A stretch of 64,000 nt of DNA from Thiocapsa sp. (GCF_018399035.1 NZ_CP073760.1:1550001-1614000); one strand, 5' to 3'. Counted from the first letter of the stretch, positions 44,446 to 55,299 are shown. Translations and numbers: made by a program. The notes: generated by a model not told the origin, from the letters alone.

Positions 44446-45236
44446 TTTGGCATGCTCCCATCTGCTAACCCGTCTTCCTGATAACAGACTGAGCGGGTAA
44501 ACGTGCTTGTGACTTCCTCGACTGCGAAGCTAAAGGTACGGTGGGCGAAGGGTGCTACCAATGCTCGGTCATGAGTCACCATCACAACTGTCGCATCTGT
44601 CTTCTGGGCCAACCGATTGAAGTCCTCTACAATGTGCTGCGCGCGGCGCTTATCGACAGCTGCTGTTGGCTCATCAGCAAGAATCAAGCGTGGACGATGA
44701 TGTAACGCTCTCAGAATCGCGACACGCTGCCGTTGGCCACCTGAAAGATATTGAGGTTTCTTGTCGAGCACCTTTTCTATCCCCATCTGTCTGGCGAACC
44801 TAGTCAAGTCATCATCTCGGCGCTCTCCATTTAATTGCGTAGCTAACTCGATGTTTTGGCGTACAGATAGGAACGGAAGTAAACCCCCAGTTTGCAACAC
44901 ATAACCGAGTTCTGAACGTCGTAATCGTGCTAATCCAGATTCATCACCCTGATCCCAGAGCAACTTCACATCATGGTGAGATTCCGACTCCAGCGCGCGG
45001 TAGCGGAATACCTCACAGTCGGTCGGGCGCGAAACAAGTGCTAGTAGATCAAGGAGCGTACTTTTTCCGCATCCGCTTTCACCAACGATTGCTACAAACT
45101 CTCCTTTAAAGAGCGAAAATCGCCCTATGTTAAGTTCGAACACAACGCCGCCTTGTTCTCGTCGCTTTATCGTATTGTGTATTTCAAGGGTGGTCCACTT
45201 CTCTTTTGGTCTCAGGTTGTTATCGTAAACGTCCAT
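44442..45236 (-). CDS. ABC transporter ATPase (TagT-like)
   Basis: The 264-residue protein has Walker A GESGCGKST, Q-loop region GYVLQTGGLLPF, signature LSGGQRQR, Walker B LILADEPTAAVD and switch histidine VTHD. It is LolD/MacB-like in length and layout, as expected for an FtsX-type partner. It lies 91 bp downstream of the VWA gene. Confidence 0.9.
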   Translation of the reverse strand: MDVYDNNLRPKEKWTTLEIHNTIKRREQGGVVFELNIGRFSLFKGEFVAIVGESGCGKSTLLDLLALVSRPTDCEVFRYRALESESHHDVKLLWDQGDESGLARLRRSELGYVLQTGGLLPFLSVRQNIELATQLNGERRDDDLTRFARQMGIEKVLDKKPQYLSGGQRQRVAILRALHHRPRLILADEPTAAVDKRRAQHIVEDFNRLAQKTDATVVMVTHDRALVAPFAHRTFSFAVEEVTSTFTRSVCYQEDGLADGSMPK

Positions 45237-45327
45237 GAATAAGCCCTATCACGAATACCGACAAAATCTTCAGCAGTGTTTGGCGTCCGTTGCGCGGGTA
45301 AGTGTGTCACCCGCGCTTAAGCAAGCC

Positions 45328-47481
45328 CTACGGAAGAACACTTAGAGGCAACGGATAGACATGATCGTCGGAGATGTCACGTTCATCAAGTGCAACCCAT
45401 AGATCGGTGTTCTCATTTATTTCTTGATAAAGCTTTAACTTCGCTTCTATCTCATACTCAAGCTTTGCGCGCTCCTCGGCGGCGAGTGCTTCATAAGTCT
45501 CGTTATTAATCTCCATAACGGCACTGCGGTAAGGCAAACTTGCTATCCAGTTTGGTAGCAGACCGGAATCCGAAAGACGCTGAGCGTCCTTGACGTTAAT
45601 GGATCCGCCTCCTCCCTTGGTCGCCTGAGCAAGCACGCCTTGTAGTGCGTCGAAAAACTGCATGCCTGTCAGTTGCGAACGCTTTACAGCTTTTAGGATA
45701 TCTTCCATCGCCCGAATCAAATCGTTTACCTGGCTCTTCTTCAATAATACGCGTACTTCGACTGGCGTGTTAAGAACGTTCTCTGGATCAGAAAGATCAC
45801 GATCCAGGATCCAGGCGGTTATGTCTCGAGGCGGATATGCTGCTGCACCTAGGTATTCGATCAGCGCGTTTGCTATAACCGTCTGCGTCATCAGCGAAAC
45901 TGCCGCTTGTGTTTCGGTTTTATCAGAATCCAACTCGCTTCCGCTCAAACTACTTGAAGTTGCAGAGTCGGGCTTAGTATACGCCATGACTTGAGGGAGA
46001 TTCCCGGTTCGTACGTTGGCAACAGCTACAGCTAAATCGTCTGACAACTGCTTGACGCCTAGCTCGAACTGATCCTGATCGAAGGCTGGAATACTTAGGT
46101 ACGCTGCGTCAGGAGACCCTGGATTAGTTGCAAGTTTGCGGAACTGGTGCTCAGCAAGTGCGTGATCCGGCTGCGCCCTTTCGTCTCGGATATGAAGCGC
46201 AAATACAGAAACTTTGTTGGCGTCTGCAGAAGCTCTAACTTCATTTGCATCCAGTCCTGTTGTATTTTGCGGATGCCCGACTTGATGTGAACTTGCATCT
46301 CCGACCAAGACCACAAATTTAAGACTGTTTTCGTTCCAGTTAGACGTTATTGCCTCGCTGACACCCGCGAATACTTCTTCTTGGTAGTCTTCGCTGGAGA
46401 CTTCAGTTGCTTTTGCATTAGAAATGATCTCTACAAACTTGTCTGCCTCGACCATTTCACTGGTAAAATTTTTGGCTACGAATTCTAGTGCGGGATTGAT
46501 TCTGAGATCATCTCTATAGCCGACGAGGCCGAATCGAACTTTGGCTTCTGGATTGTCTCGCACAACAGTTTGGGCCACTTTAGATACAGCCTCCTTCGTG
46601 CGATCAATGTAGGGCCCCATACTTCCGGTCATATCCATGACAAATTTGACGTCGAAAAGTAAATCTTTTGCTGAAGTTCCTTCAATGGTTTCTGTCAGTC
46701 CTGTTTCAGCGATAAATGCGCTATCTTGAAGGGTATCGCTTTGCCCTTCTTCAGAGCGAGCATTTCGGGTATCACCAGCTTGAACGGGTACTGCGGCTGC
46801 CAATTGCAGGTAGCGTGTTTCCTGATCAAATAGATCGACTGACTCAAAGTCGATGACTGGGAGCATGTAAAACTTCTGCTCGATCGCCACAAATCTTTTA
46901 GGTTCACGACTGATAAGCCGATCATCTACGGCAGGCGACTGCCCTTCCAGATTGGCATAAAGAGTAGCGACCATCGTTTCGCGTTCGGAGGATTCGACGA
47001 CGGTCGCGAGATCTTCTTTAGTCTTAAACATGAGGACGGATTGACGCCGGTCTTCTCCACTCCCTGGGTGTTTATATGAAATTACTAGTGACTGCTTCCA
47101 CTCCAAGACGTCCTTCGCTTGCATCCATCCTAGAGGATCGTTTTGCATCGGTCCGACGCGATACCATCCTTTTGGATTCGCTCCATCGCTGTAGTCGATG
47201 TCCTTTCGTTCAAAAACATAGACAGGCCAAAACGCTTTCACGTTCGACGCTATAACTTCAGAGTTTTCGTCTGGGTCGCTATACATCGTGGACAACGCTC
47301 GTGGTAACGCCCGCAATGGAAGCCCCGTTGTCTTTTGACGGCAGACTTGATCACCCCCTTTGCAATCGACTTCAGCGACTTCAGTCGCGGAAACAGGAAG
47401 AACAATCCCGGCACTCGTCGCTATAAATAGAGCAGCGGCAGGCAGTATGTAGTTACGATTTTTTAACCGTTGATATGACAT
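45328..47481 (-). CDS. periplasmic von Willebrand A protein with SH3-like N-terminus (PpkA periplasmic-domain-like)
   Basis: The 717-residue protein has a signal peptide ending VSA-TE (about residue 33). An SH3-like region at about 50-130 includes LPRALSTMYSDPDENSEVIA, FWPVYVFERKD, GWYRVGP and LGWMQAKDVLEW. The VWA domain is at about 276-490, with the metal site in FVMDMTGSMGPYID (D283, T285, S287) and D395 in VGDASSH. The C-terminal helical part contains a glycine run. The order SH3-like then VWA matches the periplasmic half of the T6SS kinase PpkA, but no kinase domain or membrane anchor is present. GAGG lies seven bases before the ATG. It heads the operon. Confidence 0.82.
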   Translation of the reverse strand: MSYQRLKNRNYILPAAALFIATSAGIVLPVSATEVAEVDCKGGDQVCRQKTTGLPLRALPRALSTMYSDPDENSEVIASNVKAFWPVYVFERKDIDYSDGANPKGWYRVGPMQNDPLGWMQAKDVLEWKQSLVISYKHPGSGEDRRQSVLMFKTKEDLATVVESSERETMVATLYANLEGQSPAVDDRLISREPKRFVAIEQKFYMLPVIDFESVDLFDQETRYLQLAAAVPVQAGDTRNARSEEGQSDTLQDSAFIAETGLTETIEGTSAKDLLFDVKFVMDMTGSMGPYIDRTKEAVSKVAQTVVRDNPEAKVRFGLVGYRDDLRINPALEFVAKNFTSEMVEADKFVEIISNAKATEVSSEDYQEEVFAGVSEAITSNWNENSLKFVVLVGDASSHQVGHPQNTTGLDANEVRASADANKVSVFALHIRDERAQPDHALAEHQFRKLATNPGSPDAAYLSIPAFDQDQFELGVKQLSDDLAVAVANVRTGNLPQVMAYTKPDSATSSSLSGSELDSDKTETQAAVSLMTQTVIANALIEYLGAAAYPPRDITAWILDRDLSDPENVLNTPVEVRVLLKKSQVNDLIRAMEDILKAVKRSQLTGMQFFDALQGVLAQATKGGGGSINVKDAQRLSDSGLLPNWIASLPYRSAVMEINNETYEALAAEERAKLEYEIEAKLKLYQEINENTDLWVALDERDISDDHVYPLPLSVLP

Positions 47482-47737
47482 TGGACGCCTCGTAGTCTAG
47501 GACTAACCGATCGGCGAACTTCAATTGAACAAGCGAAGATTATTGAAGTCCGATATCTAGATTTATATATAGCTGAAAATCTTTAGAGTCGTGTTACATG
47601 ATGTGCGACCTCCACAGTTCTTTCGGTAATTTTCCAAAGCGCACCGCTCGCTTGCTTTCTCAGACGTGCCGAGTCGCGTCATTGCTTGTTATAGATTGCC
47701 ACATTGAACTGTCAAACAGCTCATATTTATCTGCCGC

Positions 47738-48376
47738 TCAAAAGTCTTTTTGAAAACCGGAACAGAATTTTGAGAACACCATCGACCATCCGCGAATCAA
47801 GCGATCACGGTCACAACGACTTACAAGACATTGGAACGTCCCCTTTTTATCAAGATCAACGGCGTACACCTCATGGTAATCGTAGTTGTAGATATTGGAC
47901 GCCATAACCGTCTCGATTTTGATATTACGGGGGTCTACAGTGTTGAGAATTACGCTATCCGGATGACCTCTTACGGTCTGGAGGATAGGAGAAAAGAAAG
48001 GCGACAAGCTAGGGTTTTTGATTACTTCATATGAACATTCTGCTCTTTCAACCGGATACCAGAATCCTACTTCCGTGCCTTCGTCTTCACCAAAGGTTGA
48101 GTAATTGAGAACCTTTCTGACTATATCATCGTCCCCCTCAAACTCTTTCTTCAGTTGGTTGTACCGAAGAGCTTGTTCTTCAGGAGTACCATCCTTTGCT
48201 TCAGATCCCTGAAGAGCACCAAATATTTGCGTCAATTCCTGAAGCGGGTTCGTTGCCTCTTCCGCTGCGTTAACATAACTTAGTTGGAAGCATCCGATCA
48301 CGCTGACCGCGACACTGATTACCCAAGCGTTAGCTGCAGTGGAGAACAAGTTTTTGCCATGTAGCTTATGAAGCAT
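47738..48376 (-). CDS. secreted hypothetical protein
   Basis: The 212-residue protein has an N-terminal hydrophobic segment (ANAWVISVAVSVIGCFQLSYVNA-AE). The mature part has PLQELTQIFGALQGSEA, VGFWYPVERAECSYEV and C-terminal cysteines (FQCLVSRCDRD, FSKFCSG). No family recognised. It lies 256 bp upstream of the VWA gene on the same strand and may belong to the same regulon. Confidence 0.65.
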   Translation of the reverse strand: MLHKLHGKNLFSTAANAWVISVAVSVIGCFQLSYVNAAEEATNPLQELTQIFGALQGSEAKDGTPEEQALRYNQLKKEFEGDDDIVRKVLNYSTFGEDEGTEVGFWYPVERAECSYEVIKNPSLSPFFSPILQTVRGHPDSVILNTVDPRNIKIETVMASNIYNYDYHEVYAVDLDKKGTFQCLVSRCDRDRLIRGWSMVFSKFCSGFQKDF

Positions 48377-50080
48377 GATTTACGTCCTTTTCTCAATCCT
48401 CAGATTCTCTGGCTAATTTATTTAGCACCGAAGCGTAGCAATCCCTGAGATGCTTTTTATTCGGATACTGTGGCTCCTTCCGCTGATTAGTTTTGGAACG
48501 TCGCCTTAGTAATCCTAGGCTCACGCTTTGACAGCACGTGGCAAGGTCGAATCTTGCGGAGTGCTTCTTCTGTGTGATGAACTGATCGAAATTGCTCAAA
48601 GGCGTAATGCCACGAAGCCACAGATAGTGGCTATCGTGCGAATCCTCAGGCTTGTGCTTGGATGGATCGGACGAAAAATCAGATCGCCCGTAAGACGGAC
48701 GACAGGTCGTTGCGACCTGGAGTAAGGCTCGGAAAACTGGAGACTGCGCGATTCGGCCCACGGTTCTGGTTCCTTGTGCATCCTGTACACCCACTACACC
48801 ACGCGATGTCCGGGTCGGCTGTTCCCAACGGGAGTTGCCGAAACCGGATGTCCTTCGTCGATGCCTCATGATCGACGGTCGAGCCCTGCTGACGAGCAGC
48901 ATTAGGGCCGCATCGCTACAGCTTAGGACAAGATACGTCCCTGTCAACGTTCAAAGTGTGCAGCAGGTCGAGAAACTGACCTACCGCAAGCGGGGACTCC
49001 GGATCGAGGCTGTTGGACTTGTGAAATCTGCCTGTCGATGAGGCTGACGACTGCGGATCGGGATTATCCCGGTCGGGTGATCTGGAAGGGATTCTGTCGG
49101 ACAGTGGTTTCCAGGCTTGCAGCCGACCATGGAAGTTAAGCAGCTCTTGCTCCGGTGCCTAACCTCTCCACGCCGATTTGGCTGGTCAACAGCGAGGCCA
49201 GTTCCCGCAACGGAATGGACCTTATCAACCAGGCTACTGAAGAGTCTGCCCTACGACGGATCGCGGTCTTCGCCACGGCCCTTGGCCCGGACTGCGGTGT
49301 TCTGGTCAAGATTCGAGTCGAGACGTTGAAGCGCTCGGCCTCCTACAGCGCGCATGGCTCAGGTATCCGGAAAAAGTCGGAGAGACGACATTGGCGCAGT
49401 ACGCTGGTCGCTCCGGGAAGGTTCTTGGTCAAGGTGAGAGGGTGTCCGTGATGGCCGGGGCCACTCTGGTCGCCCTGGAGGAGACTCTGAGCGACGTCGG
49501 GATCACCGCCAGAGATACCAACGTGGATGGCCGGAGATTGAGCAAAGCGGTCAACTTTGATCCGGAGGGGTTATCGGTCATTGTCGACGGTGGCTTCTTG
49601 CCCTGCCGGCGACGGCTTCTGGAATCCAGGTGCGAGCTGTGCCTTCGAGCACTCGGTCGATGCCGATGCAGTGATTCCGGTGTGCGTACCGGCGTTCCTC
49701 CCATTGAAAGCAACATGCAGTTGAACGGTCATTTAAGAGAACCAACTAAAGAATACAATTAAGGGCTTCAATTAAACGACCAATTAAACAATCAAGTAAG
49801 AAAGGCAATTAAAGAGGTCACCTCGCCTGCCATGCACGATTGCGGTTTCGCGATTGAAACCCGCCAAAATCTCGTATGCGAGGCTTGACATTGAATCGCT
49901 TCCCTGCGACGATCTTGTCGACGGTAGCCGGGGAATTTCAAATTTCAGTTCATTTATCCCCTACACTGCTGTTCGATAGAGCCGTGACCTTTACGTCACG
50001 AGCCCGATGCATTTGTTGTTTTCCAAGGAATCCTATCCCAAGGACGAAGTAACTTTACATTAACTTATGAGAATCAGATT
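48377..50080. other. 1.7-kb stretch without an intact recognised gene
   Basis: Several overlapping short frames on both strands read like a decayed gene on the plus strand (for example LGQGERVSVMAGATLVALEETL near 49,430-49,500), but none has a clear family or a single open frame. It may be an eroded plus-strand gene. From 49,742 it becomes very A+T rich. Confidence 0.4.
49742..49815 (+). repeat. iteron-like CAATTAA array
   Basis: Six CAAYTAAR-type words (CAACTAAAG, CAATTAAGG, CAATTAAAC, CAATTAAAC, CAAGTAAG, CAATTAAAG) spaced about 11-14 bp apart, close to one DNA turn. It could be a regulator-binding array, a silencer-binding site or a relic replication sequence. It lies 270 bp upstream of the next plus-strand gene. 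Confidence 0.6.
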
Positions 50081-50458
50081 ATGGCAAAAAAGCCCATGTT
50101 GGACGAAGAGGATCACAAGCTAATCCTAGAGCATTATCGCGATTACACGCCTGACAAATTCGCAGCTCACTTCAGCGAAAAGACAGGAACAACAGTAACC
50201 GATGAGGATGTGATTCAGGCCGCCAATAATCTCCGCAAACGTCTTGCAGCGGAAATCAAAGATCGTTTCAAGGACGGCGATCCTGAAGAGATGGCTCGGC
50301 TACTTCAACTTCTCGCGCAGGTATTGCCGAGAAAGCGTCGGAAGTCGGGCAACGCCATGGACTCGGCGGTTGAGGAGTTTTTCGCAAAAGCGGATCCGCC
50401 GACGGTGCCAAATGCTGATGCTGATGCTGATGCAACCGCTACATCAGCAGACGCTTGA
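50081..50458 (+). CDS. hypothetical charged helical protein
   Basis: The 125-residue protein MAKKPMLDEEDHKLILEHYRD with helical segments (EDVIQAANNLRKRLAAEIKDRF; EEMARLLQLLAQVLPRKRR) and an acidic ADADADATATSADA tail from a GATGCT-type repeat. No known domain. The first plus-strand gene after the island core, near the tRNA. Confidence 0.55.
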   Translation: MAKKPMLDEEDHKLILEHYRDYTPDKFAAHFSEKTGTTVTDEDVIQAANNLRKRLAAEIKDRFKDGDPEEMARLLQLLAQVLPRKRRKSGNAMDSAVEEFFAKADPPTVPNADADADATATSADA

Positions 50459-50989
50459 TCAACGAGCCTTGAGATTCGATTGAGCGAGGCACTCGTCTTC
50501 TTCGCAGCCTTGCAAGGTTGCGGTTGAGACCAATTATGGGGTGCTTGAGCGCCCCAACTTTTTTCCACGCATGCCTGCATCGGGTTTTCCAAGTGCTCCG
50601 GTGCTTGAGACCTTCGGACCATCGATCGAAGCCTTGGCCTAGGTCAGCAGTTGAACTTGGTTGCCGCTGCTGTTCCATTGCGCCGTTTTGGCACCCTTTG
50701 CGTCCAGCCGGAACCCCCTCCTCTCCACACCTAGCTGGTTGCCGTTTCGGCATGCGAACCGGCATGGCCGATCAGGCGCGTTGTAGGCTGCGTAGAGACG
50801 GTGCCGGGGAATTGTTGCCCCACGGCATCTTCTGGTCTGTCAGGCGTCTTGTAAGGCTTCTGTGAGGTGTCTTGACGATCCCGAGAGGATGCACTGTCGA
50901 GCGGTCGGACGCGGATGTTCGCTTGAGATCGCGGGGAGCCGGCAGCCTAAGGTGGCGACGAACGGCAACCAGACGGCAACGAAAACGCT
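50459..50989. other. intergenic between the hypothetical gene and tRNA-Arg
   Basis: About 530 bp of ordinary base composition. No integrase or recognised gene. Confidence 0.4.
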
Positions 50990-50992
50990 GAA

Positions 50993-51030
50993 AATGAAAA
51001 AGGGTCACAGGCAGAAACCTGTAACCCTTT
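50993..51030 (-). terminator. rho-independent terminator of tRNA-Arg
   Basis: On the minus strand AAAGGGTTACAGG, loop TTTCTG, CCTGTGACCCTTT, then TTCATTTT. Strong stem with a U-rich tail a few bases after the tRNA CCA. Confidence 0.85.
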
Positions 51031-51036
51031 GATTTA

Positions 51037-51113
51037 TGGCGCGCCCGGAAGGATTCGAACCTCCGACCACCTGGTTCGTAGCCAGGTACTCTATCCAGCT
51101 GAGCTACGGGCGC
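51037..51113 (-). tRNA. tRNA-Arg (anticodon ACG)
   Basis: 77 nt including an encoded CCA. The acceptor stem GCGCCCG pairs with CGGGCGC. The D-loop reads AGCTCAGCTGGATAGAG. The anticodon stem CCTGG/CCAGG encloses loop CTACGAA, so the anticodon is ACG. The T-arm is GGAGGTTCGAATCC. It separates the A+T-rich island from high-GC backbone, a common island attachment position, though I see no integrase or repeated tRNA end in the window. Confidence 0.97.
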
Positions 51114-51522
51114 CTTAAGTATGGCGCTCCATCCGTGGAGGCTCTATCCAGTCCGGCATGCCTGCGGACTGATTGACCGTTGGCAGGACGACTGTTGCCG
51201 TCACCACCGAGCCGCGTATCTTCCGGATCCGGAGGGGCGTTGTCAAGCGTATCGAGCACCCTTTCAACACAAAGCCGGCTTGGCGCGCGAACGGGCGGAA
51301 GAACCGCGGACTCGGCTTCGGCCGGATCCGGGTCGACGCGGTTGCTGGACCGCTGCACCGGGCATCCGCTACCATCGTCGCGGGGGGAACGCTTCCGAGC
51401 TGGGCCGCTCATTGTTTAAGTCCGGGACTCGGGCCGGATCCCCGAATCCAAGGGCAGACAACCCCGAGTCCGGGTTGTCGTGCCGGCGTCTTGCAGCGAC
51501 CATCATCCTTCGGCGTCAGACC
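51114..51522. other. intergenic, no gene seen
   Basis: About 400 bp. Promoters for the tRNA (minus) and for the membrane protein (plus) must lie here. Frames are not protein-like. Confidence 0.4.
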
Positions 51523-51873
51523 ATGCGTATCGTCCTCATCCTGATCGTCGCCGCTTGGGGAATCATCGCGCTCCTGACCTTCGCGACGACATCCAGCAAA
51601 TCGCTCGACGCCAAGTTGACCGCGGCATACCTGCTCGCTTGGCCGGTCTTGGCCATTGCGCTCTTTCTGAACGAGCCTGTGCCCCTTTGGCTCGCCGTGC
51701 CGACCTTGTTCGGGTTCTTGCCCTGGTTCCTGGCCGGACCGCATCTCTACGCGATCGTGCGGGACCCGAGCCGCTCCAGACCCGACGAGATCATCGGCAT
51801 TCCGCGCGGCTATTGGAAATGGGGCGGCATCGGCTCGATTCTGCTCGGTCTGGCCTTTGATGGCTTCGTCTGA
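51523..51873 (+). CDS. small inner-membrane protein
   Basis: The 116-residue protein from MRIVLILIVAAWGIIALLTF, with three or four hydrophobic spans (LLAWPVLAIALFL; PLWLAVPTLFGFLPWFLAG; GSILLGLAF). No known domain. It lies 81 bp upstream of mazG on the same strand. Confidence 0.65.
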   Translation: MRIVLILIVAAWGIIALLTFATTSSKSLDAKLTAAYLLAWPVLAIALFLNEPVPLWLAVPTLFGFLPWFLAGPHLYAIVRDPSRSRPDEIIGIPRGYWKWGGIGSILLGLAFDGFV

Positions 51874-51954
51874 GAATCCGTCCGACGGCGCACCACGCTC
51901 GGCCGCGGGTCGCCTCGGCCATCTCCTCCGTCCAACATTCGACGACCCGGAACC

Positions 51955-52755
51955 ATGAACCGACACGACTCCATTGCCGATCTCATCGCCATCGTCGCGC
52001 GCCTGCGCGATCCGCAGGACGGCTGTCCCTGGGATCAGGAGCAGACCTTCCGCAGCATCTTGCCCTTCACCTTGGAGGAGGCCTACGAGGTCGCCGAAGC
52101 GATCGAGAACGAGGATATGAAGGAGCTGCGCGAAGAGCTGGGCGACCTGCTGCTTCAGGTGGTCTATCACGCGCAGATCGCCGAGGAGCAAGGCAGCTTC
52201 GCCTTTCCCGACGTGGTGCAGTCGATCAGCGAGAAGATGATCCGTCGCCATCCGCATGTCTTCGGAGACGCGGAGCTCGAGGACGAGGAGGCGGCACGGG
52301 CGAACTGGGAGCGCGAAAAGGCCGCCGAGCGGGCCAGCAAGCGCCAGCGGCCCATCGGGAGCGTGCTCGAAGGGGTCGCCCAAGCCCTCCCCGCCTTGGT
52401 TCGGGCCGAGAAGCTGCAAAAACGCGCGGCGGTTGTCGGCTTCGATTGGGACAAGATGGAAGAGGTCTTCGACAAGGTGCTCGAAGAGCTGCAGGAGTGT
52501 CGCGAGACGCTGCGCGCGCACGCCGAGCCGACCGAGCGGGTCCACGAGGTCGGCGACCTGCTGTTCTCCTGCGTCAACCTGGCCAGACACATGGGCGTGG
52601 ATGCCGAGCAGGCACTGCGGGCGGCGAACCACCGCTTCGAGCGGCGCTTCGGGCGGGTGGAGGTGTGTTTACGCGCGGGCGGGCAGACGCCGAGTGAGGC
52701 GGTGCGCCCGGAGATGGAGCGGCTGTGGAACCTCATCAAATCCGAGGAGCGTTAA
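51955..52755 (+). CDS. mazG: nucleoside triphosphate pyrophosphohydrolase MazG
   Basis: The 266-residue protein has two MazG domains. The first has CPWDQEQTFRSILPFTLEEAYEVAEAIE and ELREELGDLLLQVVYHA. The second has VGFDWDKMEEVFDKVLEEL and EVGDLLFSCVNLARHMG. It hydrolyses NTPs such as dNTPs and lowers ppGpp under stress in E. coli. Normal length. The stop codon overlaps the first AACCGCG element. Confidence 0.95.
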   Translation: MNRHDSIADLIAIVARLRDPQDGCPWDQEQTFRSILPFTLEEAYEVAEAIENEDMKELREELGDLLLQVVYHAQIAEEQGSFAFPDVVQSISEKMIRRHPHVFGDAELEDEEAARANWEREKAAERASKRQRPIGSVLEGVAQALPALVRAEKLQKRAAVVGFDWDKMEEVFDKVLEELQECRETLRAHAEPTERVHEVGDLLFSCVNLARHMGVDAEQALRAANHRFERRFGRVEVCLRAGGQTPSEAVRPEMERLWNLIKSEER

Positions 52756-52840
52756 AACCGCGCCTCGTTGCGATCAGGCTCGGTCGTCACTCGGGATTGC
52801 TCCTGAAGTCATCAATAGGCGTCGGAGTGGGCGCGGTTTT
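52754..52840. repeat. AACCGCG-ended inverted-repeat element, copy 1
   Basis: Ends AAAACCGCGCC and GGCGCGGTTTT, 87 bp, followed by AAGATTTTTT. It starts inside the mazG stop codon and could serve as its terminator. Confidence 0.75.
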
Positions 52841-52861
52841 AAGATTTTTTATTCTAAAGAC

Positions 52862-53076
52862 TGAACCGCGTCTTGCCGAGGTGCCGGAGGGAGGTGGGGC
52901 AGGCGTGACCAGAATAGGTCGCGTGGCCTTGCTCGTTACTCCGTCCATCGTGGCACGTGGCGCAGAGCGCCGGGGGCATGCGTGACACCGCAGAGCGGGT
53001 GTCACGAGCGAGTGATTTTTTGGGTGGCCGGTCTTACGAGCGAGGCCGGTCGCGTAAAACTCCAAGACGCGGTTCA
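52862..53076. repeat. AACCGCG-ended inverted-repeat element, copy 2
   Basis: Perfect 14-bp ends TGAACCGCGTCTTG and CAAGACGCGGTTCA bound 215 bp. The right end stops three bases before the start codon of the Nudix gene, so the element itself forms the leader. Confidence 0.75.
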
Positions 53077-53079
53077 TCG

Positions 53080-53964
53080 ATGAGCTATCTCGACAAGATC
53101 CATGCGTGCAATACCTGGGAGCCGGCGGCGTTTGTTCCCTTCATTCGACGGGGCGAGCGTCTCGGGAGCCTGCGGCGCAGCGCGGCCGAGGAGCTTCGGC
53201 GCTGGCCGACGCGGTTCCGTGTCACGCAGACGACGGTCGAGTGGATCGAGACGCCGGATGACTTCGAAGGTTGCACCTTGGCGCTGGCCGAGGTCGCACG
53301 CGGACTCGTCGACGAGGGCGTCATCCCCTATCTGCACGGCGAGCAATACCCCGTGACCGCCGGCGGGCGCGAGGCGGCACGCTGTCTGGTCGACCGGGCC
53401 TGTGCGCCCTTCTTCGGGATGCGCGCCTTCGGTCAGCATCTGAACGGCTACGTGCGGACCACGCGCGGGATCGAGATGTGGATCGGTCGACGCTCCGCCG
53501 ATCGCCGTCTCTATCCGGGGCGGCTCGATAACCTTGTTGCGGGCGGGTTGCCCCACGGTATTGCTCTGGTCGAGAATCTGCGCAAGGAATGCGCGGAGGA
53601 GGCGGGGATGCCCCCTGCCCTTGCGGACCGAGCCGTTGCCGTTGGCGCAGTGACCTACTGTCGCGACTCGGATCGCGGGCTGAAGCCGGATGTCATGTTC
53701 TGCTACGATCTGGAGCTTCCGGATGACTTCGAGCCGCGCTGCACCGACGGGGAGGTGGAAACCTTCTACCGCCTGCCGGTGCAGGAGGTCGCGCAGATCG
53801 TCCGCGAGACCGATGACTTCAAGCTCAACTGCAACCTGATCATCATCGATTTTCTGATCCGCCATGGACTGATCCCTCAGGATGACCCGCAATATGTCGC
53901 GATCGTCCAGGGTCTGCGTTCCCCATTGCCCGCGTCGGATCAACGCCCGACTCCGACCAACTGA
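53080..53964 (+). CDS. Nudix hydrolase with N-terminal DUF4743
   Basis: The 294-residue protein. DUF4743 start MSYLDKIHACNTWEP, then a Nudix domain: HLNGYVRTTRGIEMWIGRRS, GGLPHGIALVENLRKECAEEAGM (a Nudix box with KE in place of RE), and a C-terminal FKLNCNLIIIDFLIRHGLI. Relatives are thiamine-diphosphate-linked or broad nucleotide pyrophosphatases. ATG 53,080 is supported by the family start. No good ribosome site is visible because the repeat element abuts it. Confidence 0.85.
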   Translation: MSYLDKIHACNTWEPAAFVPFIRRGERLGSLRRSAAEELRRWPTRFRVTQTTVEWIETPDDFEGCTLALAEVARGLVDEGVIPYLHGEQYPVTAGGREAARCLVDRACAPFFGMRAFGQHLNGYVRTTRGIEMWIGRRSADRRLYPGRLDNLVAGGLPHGIALVENLRKECAEEAGMPPALADRAVAVGAVTYCRDSDRGLKPDVMFCYDLELPDDFEPRCTDGEVETFYRLPVQEVAQIVRETDDFKLNCNLIIIDFLIRHGLIPQDDPQYVAIVQGLRSPLPASDQRPTPTN

Positions 53965-53991
53965 CAGGGCCGCTGCGGCGGCAAAGGCACT

Positions 53992-55224
<1,233 letters not shown>

Positions 55225-55299
55225 CTGCACTTCAGGAACGACCGAGAAGGGGGTGTGGGGCAACGTTGTCGCGCATCAGAAATAAGTCGAACACCGAAT

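Noticed and set aside
51037..51113. Integrated element bounded by tRNA-Arg direct repeats
   Set aside because: No second copy of the tRNA 3' end and no tyrosine integrase were found in the window, so the island boundary is not proven.
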